From the NCBI GenBank assembly GCA_031761405.1, contig JASEVX010000080.1:310001-374000 (forward strand): DNA of 64,000 bases. The letters run 5' to 3'. A program made the position numbers and the translations under genes. The notes beneath the pieces are model-generated. The model was not told where the DNA came from. It worked only from the letters and a program-made list of their open reading frames with translations, and searched no databases. The stretch is from Serripes groenlandicus (Eukaryota > Mollusca > Bivalvia > Cardiida > Cardiidae). This document shows positions 54,701 through 62,718 of this stretch, in pieces (the first letter of the stretch is position 1; each line of letters opens with the position of its first letter).

Positions 54701-57700
54701 CATATTTTGTCCGGACCATATCTTAACAATGCAACATAGGATTTGAACGAAACTTCATAGGATGATACAACACATTGAGAGGAAGTGCGGTGTACAGGAA
54801 CCATAACTCTATTTTATCTAAATACAAAGTTATTGCCCTTTGTTACTTTTTCTTATTCGTAGAGTCTTGTCCGGAGCATAACTTTAAAACTAATTGTTGG
54901 AATTTAATAAAACTTCATAGGATGATACAACACATTGAGAGGAAGTGCAGTGTATAGGAACCATAACTCTATTTAATCTAAATAAAGAGTTATTGCCCTT
55001 TGTTACTTTTCCTTGTCCGGAGAATTACTTAATAACTAACAGATGGAATCTAATAAAACTGCATACAATGGTAGAGCATAATCAGAGGAAGTGCAGTGTA
55101 CAAGAACCATAACTCTAATTTACATAATTACAGAGTTATTGCCCTTTGTTACTTTTTCTTATTCGTAGAGTCTTGTCCAGAGCATAACTTTAAAACTGAT
55201 TCTTGGAATTTATTAAAACTTCATAGGATGATACCACACATTGAGAGGAAGTGCAGTGTACAGGAACCATAACTCTATTTAATCTAAATACCGAGTTATT
55301 GCCCTTTGTTACTTTTTCTTGTCCGGAGAATTACTTAATAACTAACAGATGGAATCTAATAAAACTGCATACAATGGTAGAGCATAATCAGAGGAAGTGC
55401 AGTGTACAAGAACCATAACTCTAATTTACATAATTACAGAGTTATTGCCCTTTGTTACTTTTTCTTATTCGTAGAGTCTTGTCCAGAGCATAACTTTAAA
55501 ACAAATTGTTGGAATTTAATTAAACTTCATAGGATGATACAACACATTGAGAGGAAGTGCGGTGTACAGGAACCATAACTCTATTTTATCTAAATACAGA
55601 GTTATTGCCCTTTGTTACTTTTTCAGAATCAGAGGAAGTGCAGTGTACAAGAAACATATCCTAGTATTTACTTTATGCATTGCTTTGAAACTTTATACAA
55701 CCCTTCCCAACTATCATACCTATGTTGACTTTCAATTTAAATAACTCTATCCTGCATTTTATGCAACTACATTAAGAGAGCATATCATAGTAATTACTGA
55801 TGCATTGCATTGAAACTTTATACAGCCCTTCCCAAACATCACACCTATGTAAACAATCAAGTACGATAACTCTATCCAGTATTTTATGCAAGTTATGGCC
55901 CTTTTTGGACTTAGAAATTCTGGTTAAAGTTTTGCAACTACATTTAGAGTGTAATCTCAGTAACAACTTAAAGCGTTGTATTGAAACTTTATACAACCTT
56001 TCACAACTAGATACACAACCAATTAAGATAACTCTATCCTGCATATGGTGCAAATTGTTGCCCTTTTTTTTTACTTAGAAATTATGGTTAACGGTTTGCG
56101 TGCAACTACATTAAGAGTCAATATCTTAGTAACTACTTGATGCATTCCATTGAAACGTTATATAACCCTTCCCAACCATCACACCTATCAAAATAATCAA
56201 GTTAAATAACTCTATCCTGCATATAATGCAAATTATCACCCTTTAAGAAATTGTGGTTAATGTTTTGCATGCAACTACATTAGAGTCCATTATCTCAGTA
56301 ACTTAAATAAGCGCTGAAATAGTCGAGCGCGCTGTCCTCCGACAGCTCTTGTTTATCTATTGGTCTATAAAATATTAAGTAATAGCACTTTTTACTTTTT
56401 TTACAAATATATCTTAACAAGTCCTGCCTTTGTAAAACAGTTAGAATTGTCCCTGCTCCTTGATATTGAGGACACCATTTTGACATTTAAGATCCGGATC
56501 AGACTGCATTGATTTACAGATTGATCTGGATCCACACTAGTCACAAATGCCAATGCTTAGTCTCATTACACATTGTCCATATTTGTACTGATTGACTCTC
56601 ATGATATTATCTTAAAAGTATACAGTCTAGTCATGTGTGTGGACTACCTAGGCAGGGAGACACATAGGGATTGCTTTGTGCACTCTTGGCTTTGGAATAA
56701 ATTCATATCTTAACCCTCTCCCACATACAGCTGCTTTGGCAAGCCTCTGCTGCAGATTTGTTGGAATGTGGGAATGGATTGAACTAATTAGCTTGTACGA
56801 CTCGGGTAGCAGATCTAACATCATCCCTATAACCTGAGAATAACGGTTTTGTCTCACTCAGTTCTTAAACCCTTTCCCATATACAACAAATTTGCAGATG
56901 ACAACTTTGAAAACATCTAGGAAAAAACATGGCAAAACTCTTTAAATAAAGAAACAATTATTAAAAAGAAATGAAAACTTGTGGCAAAACGAGAAATTTG
57001 CTTATGAGCAAATAGTGTTTTAGCCACATCTTCAACAGTTGTCTGATGCAGAGGCAACAGAAAGCATCTTTATGTGGGAAAGGGTTTAATCCTTTCCCAT
57101 ATGAAGATACATTTTGACGAAGATGCAACGGATTACTTTTGAAAACATTGATGTAAAAGGATAAACTGCTCATAATTATCAATATTTACCTTTGCCACAA
57201 TTTTTCAACTCTTTTCCAACATAAATTTTTTGTTTATAAATATAGAGATCTTAGATATTTTTGCCTAGCAGTTTTTAAAGTTCTTTGCTTCAGATTTGTT
57301 CATTGTTGTAAGTTAGAAAAGATTTAAACAAACATTAATTAAGTGTATTGCATTGCATCTATTATGAATGACTGTTCTTTGTGATTAATTTAAGTATCAC
57401 AGATCCCTTTGTATTGATTATACTTTCAGATATTGCACAATCCTGGCCCCCATGTGTTCGTGTAATTGTGACGGAATCAGATTGTGTTACTGTTGGAATG
57501 TTGTATATTGTGACCTTTCAAGGTACATCAATAGGGAGGGGCAAAGGTCATGGAATTTGTATACCTGATATAAACATATCAAAGGTGGGGGTATTTTTAG
57601 TTTTAACCCTTGCTTTCTGACACCTCTTCACCAGACAACTTTCGAAAACATTATGGCAAAAGTAGAAATTGCTCGTAATGAGCAATTTCTCCATTTGCCA

Positions 57701-60700
57701 CAATGTTTTCATTTCTATCCATCTAATGATCATACTTTCACTTATAGATTTCCCACAATTTTGCCTGGATGTTTTCAAAGACGTCTGCTACAGATTTGTT
57801 ATATGTGGGGAAAGGTTTGTCCTCCTTTTATTTTTCAAAATCTTTCTTTTTGTCTTTCTGATTTTATAAATCTTAACTTTTTTTTTTTTAAATCTATATA
57901 TTGAGAATTTTTATTTGTTGAATGTAATGAAATCTGGATCAAATGAAATTCACGTGTTATGATGCTGATTTGGAAAAAAAGCCTATTTGTATGTGTTGCC
58001 CGACACTTAGGGATAATTTTCAGCTGTTTTTCTGACAGCCTGAATGTTTTGAATTTAGTTGATATAGTTATAAGTAAGCAACACACACAACCTGTTGAAC
58101 ATTCTGTGAATGTTGTATTGCCAAATTGCTTGAAGCATCTAATGATTTGTTTGTTTATTGGGGTTTTACACAGCTTTCAACATTATTTCAGTTATATCAC
58201 GGTGACAGTTCACTTATTCATGATCCCTGGGTAAACAAACCAGTTCTAGGATAGAAAATATGCCTAGCCCAAGGGCACTCCACCATGACCGAAGCGCCGC
58301 CACTGGGGATCGAACCCGGGACACCCAGTTTCGAAATCCCCTACGCTAACCACTTGACCACAGCGGATTCCCCTATTGAAAATAGTTAAACATATGGAAA
58401 AATGAAAGGGTTATTTTGATACAGATTTAAAAAAAACAATGGGAAAGGAAATAGTAATTGTTTGCAGTAATTTCCAAGTTTTCGAAGTTAGTTTTTATAT
58501 AGGCATCAGCTTCTTAATGATATGATACATTGATTCTTTCTGAGTGTAGCATTAGTACTATCTATTTCATTTCAGTACCACGCAGATATGAAGTTTAATG
58601 AAAGTGGTGGAGTATTTACTATCGTAGACAAGGGCAGTCAGAATGGCACTTTTTTGAATGAAGAAAGAATTTCACAGGTATGTTCTTTCTTAATGACCAT
58701 CAATTACTGTTGGTCATTTACCTCATGGGCAAATTTGAGCCTTGTCATAACTGGTTAAGCTATACTTTATAGCCATCATGTCGATGTTGGCATAGGCTAG
58801 TATGCATCTTCACTGGATGCATAGTCCAAATGGTATCTTTTTGTGTCACCTGCGTAGCATGGTAGGCATTACTTTAAAATTTAAATTTTCAAATTACTTT
58901 TTTTCTACTCAAAGGATTGGATTGAAACTTCTGACAAATGTTTATATCAATCTTTGTGATGGGTTCACAAAAGGGGGATAATCCAAATAGTTTTATGTCA
59001 GAGTTATTGCCCCTTTTCAGTCAAAAATTCTGACAAGGCCACGGCAGGTGACACACGTGCTCCGGGGAGCACTCCATTCTAGTTCATGTATGGTTGCCCA
59101 TTTTCTTATCATTTAATTTGTAAGATTTAATAAAATTGTAGAAATGGCTTCCCTCCTTGGCTCTCAGGTTAAGCAATATGACTGATGCCAAAATGTTTTC
59201 CACTTTTTGTTATAGGTTATCCATTCAATTATAGAGATTTTCTATTTTTAGACAAAATATGTTCAAAGTCGTCTGCTGCAAAATTGTTGTATGAGGTAAA
59301 GGGTTGACATTATTTGATACTCAAAACTAAATTTAAGTAGTTCAAATGTAAAGTTGTATATTATTGCCACTATGTTGGAGATAAATATTAGTAGTACATG
59401 ACTGTATACAATATAGATTTGTTTTTCAGCAAGGTTGCAACAAAGTGGATAACAGGGTTTTAGAATGACTATTTTGTTGTTGTAGTAGATTTGTGAACAT
59501 TATGTTGCTGTTTCCAATCAAAATTATATATTTATATTTAGACTTAAATCTTTCAAAACAAATTTCATAGGAAGTTAGCTAAGATAGATAGGAATCTTTG
59601 GATGTTTTAGGGGGAATTCAGGTAACAATTTTTCTGTTCCTAAAAATGTAAAAAAAAGACTATAAATTTGTGATTATGGTCACATTGAAAACCATGATTC
59701 ATGGTTACGCCTTGACATATCTGATAAGTCCTTTCCTTTATTTCTAGCCTAAAAAGCCAAGTGAACCCAGAGCATTTAAACATGGAGACATAGTAGAAAT
59801 AGGCAGCAGTAAACTATTGTGTCATATTCATAATGGTACAGATACGTGTGACGAGTGTGAGCCCGGTATTGTGATGGCAAAACATAAGGAACAACTACCA
59901 AAACAAGGTACTGTGATAGCCATGTGTCCATCAAACTGGTTTCACCTGATAAGAAATGTTTACAGTTATTTGCTTAGATACATGTATATATCAGGTGTGT
60001 GAAGTTAGCGCGTAGATCGTAGCTCAACCAACAAATGTAGTTGGCTGACCTGGGTCGTAGATCGTTCCTCAACCATTGATAAAAGATTGCGAATTGATTG
60101 ATCTGGGTCGTAGATCGTAGCTCAACCACTTAGAAAATATTGCGAATTGGTTGATCTGGGTCGTAGATCGTAGCTCAACCACTTAGAAAATATTGCGAAT
60201 TGGTTGATCTGGGTCGTAGATCGATAATTTGACCGCTCGATAACTCAAACATTTTTTTAACACGAACTTTTCGATAAATCGACTTCACGATAATTCGACC
60301 TCTCGATAACTCAAACTTTTTGTTTAACTCGAACTTGTCGATCGATAACTCAAACTTTTCGATAACTCGACTTCACAGTAATTCGACCTCTCGTTAACTC
60401 AAACTTTTTTTTTAACTTAAACTTTTCCATAATTCGACCGCTCGATAACTCAAACTTTTTGATAATTCGACCTCTCGATAACTCAAACTTTTCCATAATT
60501 CGACCTCTCGATAACTCGAACTTTTTGTTTAAATCGAACTTGTCGATAATTCGACTGCTCGATAACTCAAACTTTTCGATAATTCGACTTCACAGTAATT
60601 CGACCTCTCGATAACTCAAACTTTTTGTTTAACTCGAACTTGTCGATCGATAACTCAAACTTTTCGATAACTCGACTTCACAGTAATTCGACCTCTCGTT

Positions 60701-62479
60701 AACTCAAACTTTTTTTTTAACTTAAACTTTTCCATAATTCGACCGCTCGATAACTCAAACTTTTTGATAATTCGACCTCTCGATAACTCAAACTTTTCCA
60801 TAATTCGACCTCTCGATAACTCGAACTTTTTGTTTAAATCGAACTTGTCGATAATTCGACTGCTCGATAACTCAAACTTTTCGATAATTCGACTTCACAG
60901 TAATTCGACCTCTCGTTAACTCAAACTTTTTTTTAACTCAAACTTTTCCATAATTCGACCGCTCGATAACTCGAACTTTTCGATAAATCGACTTCACAAT
61001 AATTCGACCTCTCGATAACTCAGAAACTTTTTTTTTAACTTGCACTTTTCGATAATTCGACCTCTCGATAACTCGAACTTGTCGATAATTCGACCGCTCG
61101 ATAATTCGAACTTTTTGATCGACCTCTCGATAACTCAAACTTTTTTTTAACTCGAACTTTTCGATAATTCAACCTCTCGATAACTCTAACTTTTCGTAAT
61201 TCGACTTCTTGATAATTCAACTCCCGATAATTCGAATTTTTATCAAATGGTTGAGCTACGATCTACGACCCAGGTTAGCCAATTCGCAATGTTGTTTAAG
61301 TGGTTGAGCTACGATCTACGACCCAGGTCAGCCAATTACATTTTTTTTTCAAGTGGTTGAGCTACGATCTACGACCCAGGTCAGCCAATTTAGAATGTTT
61401 TTCTAGTGGTTGAGCTACCATCTACGACCCAGGTCAGCCAATTACCTTTTTTTTTCAAGTGGTTGATCTACGATCTACGACCCAGGTCAGCCAATTCGCA
61501 ATGTGTTTGAAGTGGTTGAGCTACGATCTACGACCCAGCTCAACCATTTCGCAATGTTTTTGAAGTGGTTGAGCTACGATCTACGACCCCGGTCAGTCAA
61601 TTCGCAATATTTTTCAAGTGGTTGAGCTACGATCTACGACCCAGCTCAACCAATTCGCAATGTTTTTGAAGTGGTTGAGCTACAATCTACGACCCAGGTC
61701 AGCCAAGTAGCAATGTTTTTAAAGTGGTTGAGCTACGACCCAGGTCAGCCAATTACATTTTTTGGTTGAGCTACGATCTACGAGCTAACTTCACACACCT
61801 GTATTTATCAACATTGGAAGCATTGTTGAAATGGAGAAATTATTAGTTTTGATCGAATTGTGTTTAACCCTTTCCCACATACAGAGAGGTTTATGATATA
61901 TCTGCTGCAGATAACTTCTGAAAAGATTATGACAATTGGACAAATCTCTCATAATGACACAATGTTTTCAACTTTATTCGATACAATGTAATTAAATTTG
62001 CATTTACAGAATCTTTCCACATTTTTGCAGACATTTTCATAGTTGTATGAAGGGAAATTGTTAAAACAAGCTTACTGCTTATAACAAAGCACTCCTGAGA
62101 CATATTTTGTTTCTTCAAATTCTTCTTGTTGTCTATTAGTGTTTGACATCACATCCTTTCCCTGATATTACTGATTGTCGATGCTTCCAAGTCGTCAATA
62201 TGTTTTGTGAGAAAAGTAGAAATTAGCCAGTGTGTTCATTTTGAGCAATATGTTGTTTTTCCCACAGTGTTTTTAAAAATTGTCAGCTTGTTTTACATCA
62301 ATTTGTAGTCTGTACGACTAAAAAGGCTAAATTAGTCCACAAGAGTATATGTTTATGAAAATGAATGTTTTCCAATGTTGTATTTGTTTTATACAGAGGT
62401 AAAGTTCATCTCTAAAGAAGAGAGGAAGAAGTTACAAAAGAAAGAGCTGAATGACATCAAGAAGAGATATGGCCTGAAG
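45216..62479 (+). CDS. AGGF1: AGGF1 orthologue (OCRE, FHA; G-patch beyond right edge), split gene
   Basis: AGGF1 was named as a vertebrate angiogenic factor and is also a nuclear protein with an OCRE region, an FHA phosphopeptide-binding domain and a C-terminal G-patch linked to RNA processing. In a mollusc the nuclear role is the safer inference. Exons: 45216-45770, 46379-46478, 46989-47092, 48430-48591, 49869-50015, 51028-51108, 52287-53232, 57430-57584, 58576-58677, 59748-59907, 62397-62479. They join in one frame of 865 codons with every phase matching. Order of parts: N-terminal acidic/polar region and coiled coil, aromatic YDEN/YYYDS/YYDPNTG repeats, Lys-rich linker, Ser/acidic stretch, FHA core (IGRG, NISKYHA, GSQNGTFLN), the Cys pair of CDECEPG, and a basic helix before the missing G-patch. 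It is longer than the roughly 714-residue human protein even without its end. Confidence 0.94.
45819..46231. mobile_element. Two adjacent TTAA-MITE copies in AGGF1 intron 1
   Basis: 45819-46020 is clean (TTAACCCTTTCCCTCATACG to TTATAAGGGAAAGGGTTAA). The second, more decayed copy follows directly after TTAATTAA and ends GTATGAGGGAAAAAGTTTC. Confidence 0.8.
46379..46478 (+). CDS. AGGF1: AGGF1 exon 2
   Basis: 100 bp, acceptor TTCTGTAG|TTGGAG, donor ACAACAG|GTAAGT. It continues the coiled coil (LEKLSSQLHTYKTG), followed by VDISDLYNYTTG, comparable with the human VEELSKILQ and ISDYFYQTYYN segments. Confidence 0.88.
46548..46700. mobile_element. Palindromic MITE, family I, partial
   Basis: TCTCGATGACATGATTC, GTCTCAGTGACACGATTCTT and the CCCTTATCTAGCC end; the left part is fused to a TTAA-MITE fragment (46505-46548). 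In AGGF1 intron 2. Confidence 0.5.
46989..47092 (+). CDS. AGGF1: AGGF1 exon 3
   Basis: 104 bp, acceptor AATTGCAG|GAGAAC, donor TCAAAG|GTAATA. It encodes a polar linker, GEPCMPDWGQSTTLDDTDPL and MSGQYPASVEPDESK. Identified from splice signals and phase rather than similarity. Confidence 0.82.
47179..47395. mobile_element. TTAA-MITE copy in AGGF1 intron 3
   Basis: TTAACCCTTTCACACATACA to CTGCAGGTGGGAAAAGTTTT. Confidence 0.78.
47413..47586 (+). mobile_element. tRNA-derived SINE, head truncated
   Basis: CAATCCCCAGTCACAGCTTG, CTCTTGGGCAAGGCACATTT and ATAACTGAAATAATGTTGAA match the 42.8 kb SINE body and tail. Confidence 0.75.
48180..48395. mobile_element. TTAA-MITE copy next to AGGF1 exon 4
   Basis: TTAACCCTTTCCCTCATACA to GTATGTGGGAAAGGGTTGA, 35 bp before the acceptor. 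Confidence 0.88.
48430..48591 (+). CDS. AGGF1: AGGF1 exon 4, first half of OCRE region
   Basis: 162 bp (54 codons), acceptor CTGTTTCAG|ATGACA, donor GACTCG|GTCAGT. It encodes SMSIADSLKMAAQDVL, then GYVYDENYGLYYHTESGYYY, matching human GFSYDENTGLYFDHSTGFYY. Reading through the donor hits a stop within ten codons, so the splice is required. Confidence 0.95.
49025..49172. mobile_element. Palindromic MITE, family H
   Basis: Left GGGAAAAGTTCCCAGCTGG ... AACAGTGTAGG pairs loosely with right CCAACTTGTACCTTTTCC. Shares its interior (TTCTAACAAGCTTA) with the copy at 50.05 kb. Confidence 0.55.
49362..49566 (+). repeat. 205-bp duplicated segment, copy 1
   Basis: Roughly 95 percent identical by eye to 51441-51645 (e.g. 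GACAAGCAGTGTGAAGCAAG, TGTACTGTATGATCAGAAAC). Non-coding, in AGGF1 intron 4. Confidence 0.85.
49570..49745 (+). mobile_element. SINE-like fragment with AATC tail repeats
   Basis: GTGGAGTACTGGTGTGCGAA, CCGCCGTGATATGACAGAGA and AACGGCGTTAAACCCCAATC followed by CAATCAATC units, the usual tail of a widespread bivalve SINE. Confidence 0.65.
49869..50015 (+). CDS. AGGF1: AGGF1 exon 5, second half of OCRE region
   Basis: 147 bp, acceptor TATTTCAG|GAGAAA, donor AAAAAG|GTAAAC. It encodes LYYDPNTGTYYYYDYDTGQY and AFHSQVSV, matching human LYYDPSTGIYYYCDVESGRY and QFHSRVD. Aromatic repeats of this type define OCRE regions. Confidence 0.96.
50054..50273. mobile_element. Palindromic MITE, family H
   Basis: Terminal arms GGAAAGGTATAAGTTGGCAT/...CACAGTGTAGG and CTACACTGTTAATAAAAGCC/AACTTGTACCTTTTCC pair over about 35 bases. 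It starts about 40 bp after AGGF1 exon 5. Confidence 0.7.
50342..50559. mobile_element. TTAA-MITE, diverged copy
   Basis: TCTTTTCCCACATGCAACAA to GCATTTGGGAAAGGGTTAA. Confidence 0.72.
51028..51108 (+). CDS. AGGF1: AGGF1 exon 6, Lys-rich linker
   Basis: 81 bp, acceptor CTTTTTAG|GAAAAG, donor ATTCAG|GTATTT. It encodes EKPVKSKQPKKKDNSHKRKK, comparable with the human SKDKKLKKKRKDPDSS linker. Likely part of a nuclear localisation region. Confidence 0.88.
51441..51645 (+). repeat. 205-bp duplicated segment, copy 2
   Basis: Second copy of the 49362-49566 segment in AGGF1 intron 6, attached to a decayed SINE tail on its left (51330-51440). Confidence 0.85.
51864..52072 (+). mobile_element. Second tRNA-derived SINE family
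   Basis: Box A GGTGCAGAGGTAGAGC near 51871 and box B CGTTCGAGTCC at 51912-51922, a body with GAGTACTGGTTTAGTCTCCA, and a tail AGCTGAAAGCTTGTTTCGCA. It lies just before the candidate poison exon. Confidence 0.75.
52160..52247 (+). other. Candidate cryptic or poison exon in AGGF1 intron 6
   Basis: An 88-bp open stretch has a good acceptor (TATTTTTCTAG|GCATAT) and donor (CCCGAG|GTAAAA). It reads on in phase from exon 6 as AYPVLMECISNLEDLTISQE. Since 88 is not a multiple of three, inclusion shifts exon 7 and brings a TAA at 52331-52333. It may be a regulated poison exon, a cryptic exon, or chance. Confidence 0.4.
52287..53232 (+). CDS. AGGF1: AGGF1 exon 7, long charged linker
   Basis: 946 bp, acceptor TCATTTCAG|GACTTC, donor GTCGAAG|GTATTT. 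It encodes a basic helix (DFKNRREKRHALRFLKEEGR), a Lys tract, a mixed polar region, and a Ser/Asp/Glu-rich end (SGEISDSSQSTDSFVSESEE). The final motif corresponds to the human EEGEITDSQTEDSYDEAI stretch before the FHA domain. The low complexity suggests disorder. Confidence 0.93.
53389..53618. mobile_element. TTAA-MITE, full copy in AGGF1 intron 7
   Basis: TTAACCCTTTCCCTCATACG to TATATGAGGTAAAGGGTTAA; closely matches 23221-23450. Confidence 0.92.
53868..54025 (+). mobile_element. tRNA-derived SINE body fragment
   Basis: CATAGTGAAGTGCCTTTCAG, GTTTGTTTACCCAAGGATCA and TGAATAAG match the body of the same SINE; the tRNA head is missing. Confidence 0.65.
54613..55650 (+). mobile_element. Family D element nested in the family C copy
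   Basis: The left end is TTATACCCCCAAAAAACAAA, then GGGGGGGTATATAGGAGTCA, a TCGG microsatellite and about six core units (GAGGAAGTGCAGTGTACAGG, then AGTTATTGCCCTTTGTTACT). Two blocks of about 290 bp are duplicated almost exactly. The right border is approximate. Confidence 0.6.
54664..54698 (+). repeat. TCGG microsatellite
   Basis: Eight uninterrupted TCGG units at the left end of the family D element; related copies carry CTGT or GACA repeats at the same place. Confidence 0.95.
56712..56783. mobile_element. TTAA-MITE, minimal 70-bp derivative
   Basis: TTAACCCTCTCCCACATACA joined almost directly to CTCTGCTGCAGATTTGTTGG/AATGTGGGAATGG: both termini with nearly all of the interior deleted. Confidence 0.75.
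56867..57325. mobile_element. Two TTAA-MITE copies sharing one TTAA
   Basis: The first ends TATGTGGGAAAGGGTTTAA. The second starts at the same TTAA (57086-57089) with TTAATCCTTTCCCATATGAA and ends AAGTTAGAAAAGATTTAAA. Confidence 0.8.
57430..57584 (+). CDS. AGGF1: AGGF1 exon 8, FHA domain first part
   Basis: 155 bp, acceptor TACTTTCAG|ATATTG, donor TCAAAG|GTGGGG. It encodes SWPPCVRVIVTESDCVTVGM, matching human IWPPCIRVIVIRSPVLQIGS, and the FHA signature Gly-Arg of TSIGRGKGHGICIPD. Confidence 0.97.
57603..57818. mobile_element. TTAA-MITE copy
   Basis: TTAACCCTTGCTTTCTGACA to TATGTGGGGAAAGGTTT; starts 19 bp after AGGF1 exon 8. Confidence 0.82.
58145..58376 (-). mobile_element. tRNA-derived SINE, full length, inverted
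   Basis: The reversed tail (TATTGGGGTTTTACAC), the body (TTATTCATGATCCCTGGGTA) and a complete reversed tRNA head with GGGGATCGAACCCGGGAC (box B) and AACCACTTGACCACAGCGGA (box A). Confidence 0.8.
58576..58677 (+). CDS. AGGF1: AGGF1 exon 9, FHA domain core
   Basis: 102 bp, acceptor CATTTCAG|TACCAC, donor TCACAG|GTATGT. With the end of exon 8 (NISK) it completes the SxxH motif and carries VDKGSQNGTFLNEERI, the canonical FHA phosphopeptide-binding SQNGTxxN loop. Confidence 0.97.
58838..59084 (-). mobile_element. Hairpin-ended repeat with GTGCTCC palindrome
   Basis: The right end carries the palindrome GTGCTCCGGGGAGCAC (59057-59072). GTGTCACCTGCGTAGCATGG at the left and GGCAGGTGACACACGTG at the right form a longer inverted pair. 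In AGGF1 intron 9. Confidence 0.5.
59185..59308. mobile_element. TTAA-MITE right part
   Basis: CCAAAATGTTTTCCACTTTT, GTCGTCTGCTGCAAAATTGT and TATGAGGTAAAGGGTTGA. Confidence 0.75.
59748..59907 (+). CDS. AGGF1: AGGF1 exon 10, FHA end and CxxC segment
   Basis: 160 bp, acceptor TATTTCTAG|CCTAAA, donor AACAAG|GTACTG. It encodes FKHGDIVEIGSSKLLCHIHN and GTDTCDECEPGIV, matching human LEHGDEVKIGETVLSFHIHP and GSDTCDGCEPGQV. Confidence 0.97.
59992..61801. mobile_element. 1.8-kb inverted-repeat element with subterminal and central arrays
   Basis: The termini are CAGGTGTGTGAAGTTAGC, then GCGTAGATCGTAGCTCAACC on the left and the reverse complement on the right (61763-61801) with one difference in about 39 bases. 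The flanks are TAT on both sides, fitting a 2-3-bp target duplication. Inside are subterminal repeats with GGGTCGTAGATCGTAGCTCA (about four left, ten right in opposite orientation) and a central array of ATAACTCAAACTTTTCGATA / ATTCGACCTC units, including an exact duplication of about 304 bp (near 60300 and 60604). No transposase. It lies 85 bp after AGGF1 exon 10. Confidence 0.75.
61864..62064. mobile_element. TTAA-MITE copy
   Basis: TTAACCCTTTCCCACATACA to GTATGAAGGGAAATTGTTAA. Confidence 0.8.
62397..62479 (+). CDS. AGGF1: AGGF1 exon 11, basic helix before G-patch
   Basis: 83 bp, acceptor TTATACAG|AGGTAA, donor CTGAAG|GTTAAT. It encodes EVKFISKEERKKLQKKELND and IKKRYGLK, matching the human LSKEEKELERRKELKKIRVK and YGL stretch. 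A TTAA-type MITE starts about 10 bp after the donor. Later exons, including the G-patch, are outside the window. Confidence 0.93.
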
Positions 62480-62488
62480 GTTAATTGT

Positions 62489-62718
62489 GTAACCCTTTCC
62501 CTCATTTAGATACTTTCTGATGCCTCCGCAGCAGACGGCTTTTTGAAAACATAGTGACAAAAGAAGAAATGGCTCAAAACGAGCAATTTCTCCTTTTGCC
62601 ACAATGTTTTCCACTTTTAGTCTTAGGTTATCCATTCAATTATAGAGATTTTCCATTTTTTGAAAAAACATGTTTTAAGTCGTCTGCCGCAGAATTGTTG
62701 TATGAGGAAAAGGGTTAA
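62489..62718. mobile_element. TTAA-MITE, full copy next to AGGF1 exon 11
   Basis: GTAACCCTTTCCCTCATTTA to GTATGAGGAAAAGGGTTAA. Its left end is about 10 bp after the exon donor. Confidence 0.88.

Larger units (their letters stand above)
54161..56353 (-). mobile_element. Family C element with a nested family D insertion
   Basis: Inverted relative to 9668-11676: it starts AGCTCGACTATTCGAAGAAT and ends GCTGTCCTCCGACAGCTCTT. Both outer ends share the same internal truncation (ATACATGTAGTATTTAAGTA) as the 9.7 kb copy. The core is broken at 54613-55650 by a family D element. Inside AGGF1 intron 7. Confidence 0.7.

Noticed and set aside
60938..61220. Open frames with RVIERSNYRKV-type repeats
   Set aside because: They come from the central short-unit array of the 1.8-kb inverted-repeat element.
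4340..62718. MITEs as intron-creating 'introners'
   Set aside because: Intron positions bracket conserved spatacsin segments and each intron has extra non-MITE sequence and ordinary splice sites outside the element termini, so insertion into existing introns is simpler.
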